DNA of 45,802 nucleotides from an uncultured Planctomycetaceae bacterium. Its GTDB lineage: Bacteria; Planctomycetota; Planctomycetia; Planctomycetales; Planctomycetaceae. The stretch spans positions 1-45,802 of the forward strand of contig CAIOTJ010000013.1 of assembly GCA_903861195.1 (NCBI GenBank), read 5' to 3'. Under the pieces are notes generated by a model that saw only the letters and a list, made by a program, of their open reading frames with translations, searched no databases and was not told where the DNA came from. The position numbers and the translations under genes are program-made. Of this stretch, positions 44,738 to 45,802 are shown in pieces. The number at the start of each line of letters is the position of its first letter. Within the stretch, counting starts at the first letter, position 1.

Positions 44738-44991
44738 GCAACGCTCCCACGAAGGTATGACAATCCGAATAGGTCATAAAATAACAGTGGACACATATTG
44801 TGCAAGATATAAAGCAATGAATTTGTCCACCTGGATTGGGCGGGTATCGTGAACTTACGGCACAAGTCGTTTGCCAACAGATGGATACGCCGATTTCATG
44901 CCGCTGGTAGTGTTTCGTGCGGACTGCCCAGACGGACTCTGGGGAAGCCAACGGCGAGCCCACCCGGCCACGGAAGGGCGGACTTCTGTGT

Positions 44992-45028
44992 CCGCCGTCG
45001 TGGCGTAGGCTTCCAGCCTGCGAGTCAC
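44992..45028. repeat. 37-bp exact repeat, copy 1
   Basis: The 37 bases here are identical to 45215-45251. They contain the palindromic core AGGCTTCCAGCCT (45007-45019). A neighbouring hairpin (GGCGGAC/GTCCGCC, 44977-44996) overlaps the left end. Confidence 0.9.
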
Positions 45029-45134
45029 CCCACCCATCCGCATCCACAATCTCGGCCATCGCAGGCCCCACCGACCTCGCGTCGGTTGGGGAATGAGATC
45101 TGCGGCAATCCAAGCGGCACCGCCGCGCGTAACC

Positions 45135-45190
45135 CCCTCTCCCGCAAGACGACTCCCGCCAAGCAAAACCCGCACGACTGCGGGAGAGGG
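45135..45190. repeat. REP-like inverted repeat with long loop
   Basis: CCCTCTCCCGCA at 45135-45146 is the exact reverse complement of TGCGGGAGAGGG at 45179-45190, with a 32-base loop, followed by TCGGGGTGAGGG. Elements of this type, built from CCTCTCCCGC arms, are scattered in many bacterial genomes as REP-like intergenic palindromes. Confidence 0.8.
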
Positions 45191-45214
45191 TCGGGGTGAG
45201 GGCAAAAAGGCCCC

Positions 45215-45251
45215 CCGCCGTCGTGGCGTAGGCTTCCAGCCTGCGAGTCAC
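45215..45251. repeat. 37-bp exact repeat, copy 2
   Basis: Identical to 44992-45028 over 37 bases, with the core AGGCTTCCAGCCT at 45230-45242. The copies are 223 bases apart in the same orientation, with the REP-like element between them. Confidence 0.9.
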
Positions 45252-45364
45252 ACCAAGGTGTCGACCGGAGGTACTCCGCGATGGCCATGGCCCAATCCGG
45301 ATCTTGGGGGCTGGTCGCCTCCGCATCGCGGCTACCGGTGCTGCACGCGTCCACGAATCCGACA

Positions 45365-45376
45365 AACCTGGAGGTT
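45365..45376. repeat. Palindromic core AACCTGGAGGTT
   Basis: A 12-base palindrome embedded in a 31-base unit (45355-45385) that resembles 42462-42491 in the left island (shared ATTCGACAAACTGGA-like and GTCGCCAC parts). It links the two repeat clusters flanking the ATPase gene. Confidence 0.65.
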
Positions 45377-45470
45377 AGTCGCCACAGCCCGGTACCAAAC
45401 CCGCGCCGTTTCGCACGCCAACCGCTCGCCCCCCGGCACGACCCACCCCGGTAGGGGTGCCAGACATTAG

Positions 45471-45500
45471 CCGGGGGTCGAGCGCAGCGACCACCCCCGG
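45471..45500. repeat. Hairpin repeat with CGCAGCG centre, copy 1
   Basis: CCGGGGGT at 45471-45478 pairs with ACCCCCGG at 45493-45500 around a loop that contains GCGCAGCGA. The same layout recurs at 45615-45651. Confidence 0.75.
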
Positions 45501-45614
45501 ACCACGCCCCCCCACAATGCCAGCACCCCGTAGGCGGTGCCAGAAAGCGCCAATTCACAGATCCAACCTGGGCCGCCCCAACCGCCCAATCCCTGCAGGG
45601 GATTTCTCCCATAG

Positions 45615-45651
45615 CCTGGGGTTGCCGCAGCGCAGCGTCGGCGACCCCAGG
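45615..45651. repeat. Hairpin repeat with CGCAGCG centre, copy 2
   Basis: CCTGGGGTTGCC at 45615-45626 pairs with GGCGACCCCAGG at 45640-45651 with one G-T mismatch, around a loop with GCAGCGCAGCG. It shares the loop sequence and stem style of 45471-45500. Confidence 0.75.
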
Positions 45652-45802
45652 TCAGCGTCTCACCCTCATGAACACGACACTCTACTCGCCCGCCCCACCG
45701 TCCACGCGCCCGTCCCAGGGCGACAAAAGGTGTCGGTAACTGATTAGTTCCCAAACCACCCGTGGTGTGGTTGGGCAGCCCTGGACGCTGGATATCGTAG
45801 CC

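Larger units (their letters stand above)
44738..45802. other. Gene-free 1.1-kb region with AT-rich promoter and palindromic repeats
   Basis: I see no credible gene here; the frames (for example 45025-45612 minus) only translate repeat sequence. The first part (about 44757-44830) is AT-rich and should hold the promoter of the ATPase gene, flanked by a GTGGACA/TGTCCAC pair at 44787-44793 and 44824-44830 that could be an operator. After 44970 the region is dominated by hairpins: 44977-44996, 45066-45091, and those listed separately. The window ends inside another degenerate copy. Confidence 0.7.

Noticed and set aside
44970-45660. Possible CRISPR array
   Set aside because: The repeats are palindromic, of different lengths and irregularly spaced, with no uniform spacers and no cas genes.

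Overview
The window is about 45.8 kb of GC-rich bacterial DNA that reads as a piece of a Planctomycetota chromosome, most likely from the Planctomycetaceae or a close relative. The evidence is the combination of a DUF1549/DUF1553 planctomycete-type cytochrome protein paired with a DUF1501 protein, a DUF1559 prepilin with an H-X9-D motif, a carboxypeptidase-regulatory-like lipoprotein, multiheme cytochrome/TPR fusions and many secreted proteins of no clear family. Placement below phylum level is inference. I see no tRNA, rRNA, CRISPR array, phage or insertion sequence.

Left part (1-12 kb): a truncated minus-strand gene, argJ, a secreted beta-propeller (glycosidase-like) protein and bshB1 lie on the plus strand. 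They are followed on the minus strand by aroB with a downstream membrane-anchored VWA protein, then the DUF1549-DUF1501 pair.

Centre (12-25 kb): a minus-strand series of ECF sigma factor, PspA/IM30-like protein, SlyX and two large tandem SPFH (band 7) proteins looks like a membrane-integrity module. Each SPFH protein carries three beta repeats ahead of the SPFH domain, a layout reminiscent of major vault protein. A divergent LarA-like gene follows that lacks the residues that hold the nickel-pincer cofactor. Then come a secreted orphan, a DinB-family protein, a CtBP-like 2-hydroxyacid dehydrogenase, a YkgJ-type cysteine-cluster protein and hisS.

Right-centre (24.6-31.3 kb): a pilus-like cluster on the minus strand (DUF1559 prepilin with its own promoter and terminator, lipoprotein, TPR protein, PilT-type ATPase) stands beside a seven-heme cytochrome fused to TPRs.

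Right part (31.6-45.8 kb): a polytopic membrane protein, a DUF3999-like secreted protein, an alpha/beta-hydrolase-fold protein that has lost its nucleophile and probably its histidine, a neutral-ceramidase-like protein, an AI-2E family permease, a small lipoprotein with a strong terminator, enolase with an FtsB/DivIC-like gene just downstream, a phosphatidylserine decarboxylase with a membrane-anchored N-terminal extension, and a lone RepA/AAA_25-type ATPase. That ATPase is flanked on both sides by clusters of short palindromic repeats sharing the core AGGYTTCCARCCT. The last 1 kb is non-coding and made largely of such repeats.

The strongest candidates for something undescribed are the sigma/PspA/SlyX/double-SPFH locus with its vault-like repeats, the eno-linked septum-initiator-like protein in a phylum that generally lacks FtsZ, the two apparent pseudoenzymes, and the repeat islands around the ATPase gene.
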